Shown: positions 6,225 through 7,017 of the stretch, piece by piece
Layout of the letters: each line of letters starts with the position of its first letter
Numbering within the stretch: the first letter of the stretch is position 1
From: Desulfobacteraceae bacterium
GTDB taxonomy: Bacteria > Desulfobacterota > Desulfobacteria > Desulfobacterales > Desulfobacteraceae
Length of the DNA: 7,017 nucleotides
Direction: 5' to 3'
Assembly (NCBI GenBank): GCA_023140455.1
Contig: JAGLLQ010000321.1
Location: 1 to 7,017, forward strand
The notes under the pieces: generated by a model
What the model was told of the DNA's origin: nothing
The model's input: the letters and a program-made list of their open reading frames with translations, nothing else
Database searches by the model: none
Position numbers and translations under genes: made by a program

Positions 6225-6680
6225 ATGGCAAATGAACAAATTAAGGCAGCATTGGCACCATGCGGCCTGAGCTGTGAAAAATGTTTTGCCCATGTGGATG
6301 GGGATATTCGTAAGTATAGTATAAAGCTTAAAGAAAGACTGGGTAATTTTGATAACTATGCAAAACGATTTGAAACCCTGATTGGAGATCCGATATTTAA
6401 AAAATATCCTGATTTTAAGGAGATGTTGGATTATTTTGCATCAGCAAATTGTAAAGGGTGTCGTAATGAGCAGTGTAAACTGTTTCAAGACTGTGGAGTA
6501 AGAAGTTGTCACCAGGAAAAACAGATTGATTTTTGCCACTTGTGTGATGAGTTTCCATGTAAAAAAACAAACTTTGATGAAGACCTTTATAAACGATGGA
6601 TATTGATCAATGAAAAGATCAAAGCAACAGGGCTGGAACAATTTTATGAAAAAACCAAAAATCGGCCACGATATCTCTAA
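6225..6680 (+). CDS. Cysteine-rich DUF3795 family protein
   Basis: A 151-residue protein matching the DUF3795 pattern: an N-terminal LAPCGLSCEKCFAH (Cys 13, 17, 20), a helical middle, then ANCKGCRNEQCKLFQDC (Cys 76, 79, 84, 90), SC (95) and FCHLCDEFPCKK (Cys 104, 107, 112). The eleven cysteines in CxxC-like groups suggest zinc or iron-sulfur binding; the family has no firmly established function that I know of. No signal peptide or membrane segment is seen, so it is probably cytosolic. The start is secured by AGGGAGGT at 6212-6219, 5 bases before the ATG. It stands alone between a strong promoter and a hairpin terminator, divergent from a GlxA-type regulator that probably controls it. Length is normal for the family and the frame is intact. 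Confidence 0.88.
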   Translation: MANEQIKAALAPCGLSCEKCFAHVDGDIRKYSIKLKERLGNFDNYAKRFETLIGDPIFKKYPDFKEMLDYFASANCKGCRNEQCKLFQDCGVRSCHQEKQIDFCHLCDEFPCKKTNFDEDLYKRWILINEKIKATGLEQFYEKTKNRPRYL

Positions 6681-6690
6681 TACTAAAAAA

Positions 6691-6718
6691 ACCGGCAGAA
6701 CTCTTAATCTCTGCCGGT
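6691..6718 (+). terminator. Hairpin terminator after the DUF3795 gene
   Basis: ACCGGCAGA at 6691-6699 pairs perfectly with TCTGCCGGT at 6710-6718 around a 10-base loop, starting 11 bases after the stop. It is preceded by six A (6685-6690) and followed by the T-rich ATAGTTATATTT. The downstream T-run is imperfect on +; read on the minus strand the stem is followed by six T, so it may work in both directions. Confidence 0.7.
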
Positions 6719-6780
6719 ATAGTTATATTTATAGAACTCTATTTTTTGACTTCATAAGATGATTGAGGGGATATAAAAAC

Positions 6781-6801
6781 TCAGGGTTTCAGAAATCCTG
6801 A
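6781..6801. repeat. Inverted repeat upstream of the last open frame
   Basis: TCAGGGTTTC at 6781-6790 and GAAATCCTGA at 6792-6801 are complementary except for one G-T pair, with a single base between them. On + it is followed by six A rather than T. On the minus strand it is followed by GTTTTTAT, so it could be a minus-strand terminator, or an operator or leader hairpin for the frame at 6849. A TTGACT at 6746-6751 with TATAAA at 6772-6777 lies just upstream, but their 20-base spacing is poor for a promoter. Confidence 0.3.
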
Positions 6802-6848
6802 AAAAATGATATTAAAGCTCTTTTAAGTTTAATAATCAAGGATGAGCC

Positions 6849-7017
6849 GTGAATAAATCAAATCCGATGTTCCCATATATCTGCCTTGTCCTGGCCATGG
6901 TGCTCTGGGCACTGGCGTTCGTTCGTCTGGCGTTCGGGTTTCGAACATTGGCGGACGCGAAGAGCGGAATCCGGGTGTCTCGGATTCAGATCGGGTGGGT
7001 CGTTTTCGCCTGGGCTT
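6849..7017 (+). CDS. Start of a membrane protein gene, EamA/DMT-like at first, cut by the right edge
   Basis: A GTG start with AAGGA at 6838-6842, 6 bases upstream, opens a frame that has no stop before the window ends (56 codons). The first 21 residues, including FPYICLVLAMVLWA, read like the N-terminal helix of an EamA/DMT-family permease. In that family I would expect something like SSF-x-ALK and later DPMVV next; instead the frame continues LAFVRLAFGFRTLADA and then GWVVFAWA, which suits a different type of membrane protein. Base composition changes with it: 23 of 52 bases are G or C in 6849-6900, but 71 of 117 in 6901-7017. The gene start is well supported; the identity beyond about base 6905 is uncertain, because this may be a chimeric junction at a contig end. 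Confidence 0.5.
   Translation, partial: MNKSNPMFPYICLVLAMVLWALAFVRLAFGFRTLADAKSGIRVSRIQIGWVVFAWA

Overview
The window is AT-rich bacterial chromosome with dense short-spaced genes, Shine-Dalgarno sites and sigma70-like promoters. The gene families (an SRPBCC-epimerase fusion, a DHH phosphoesterase that departs from motif I, a PaaI-like thioesterase, a DUF3795 protein) suggest an anaerobic, low-GC member of the Desulfobacterota, perhaps Desulfobacterales. That placement is an inference from protein style, not a database result. No mobile element, CRISPR array, rRNA or tRNA was seen.

Left block (1-3336, + strand): a probable three-gene operon entered in mid-gene. It runs from the 3' part of an SRPBCC/NAD-dependent epimerase fusion, through an unrecognised 371-residue polytopic membrane protein that starts 30 bases later, to a DHH-family phosphoesterase whose start overlaps the end of the membrane gene. 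A 266-base gap follows. It holds a 49-codon open fragment that looks protein-like but has no normal start, and then a promoter for the next gene.

Middle block (3603-5027): proC (pyrroline-5-carboxylate reductase, last step of proline synthesis) on +, convergent with a PaaI-like hotdog thioesterase on -.

Right block (5088-6680): a GlxA-type AraC-family regulator on - and a small cysteine-rich DUF3795 protein on + are divergently transcribed. Their 120-base spacer carries two face-away sigma70-like promoters whose -35 hexamers overlap. It also carries a 21-bp-period direct repeat that abuts one -35 and covers the other promoter's spacer, -10 and start region. This is the most coherent regulatory structure in the window: it predicts a regulator that activates the DUF3795 gene and represses itself. 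A good hairpin terminator closes the DUF3795 gene.

Right edge (6849-7017): a GTG-started open frame with a good ribosome site begins like an EamA/DMT permease, but after about 21 codons the sequence becomes GC-rich (71 of the last 117 bases are G or C) and no longer reads like that family. This may be a chimeric contig end or a real junction.
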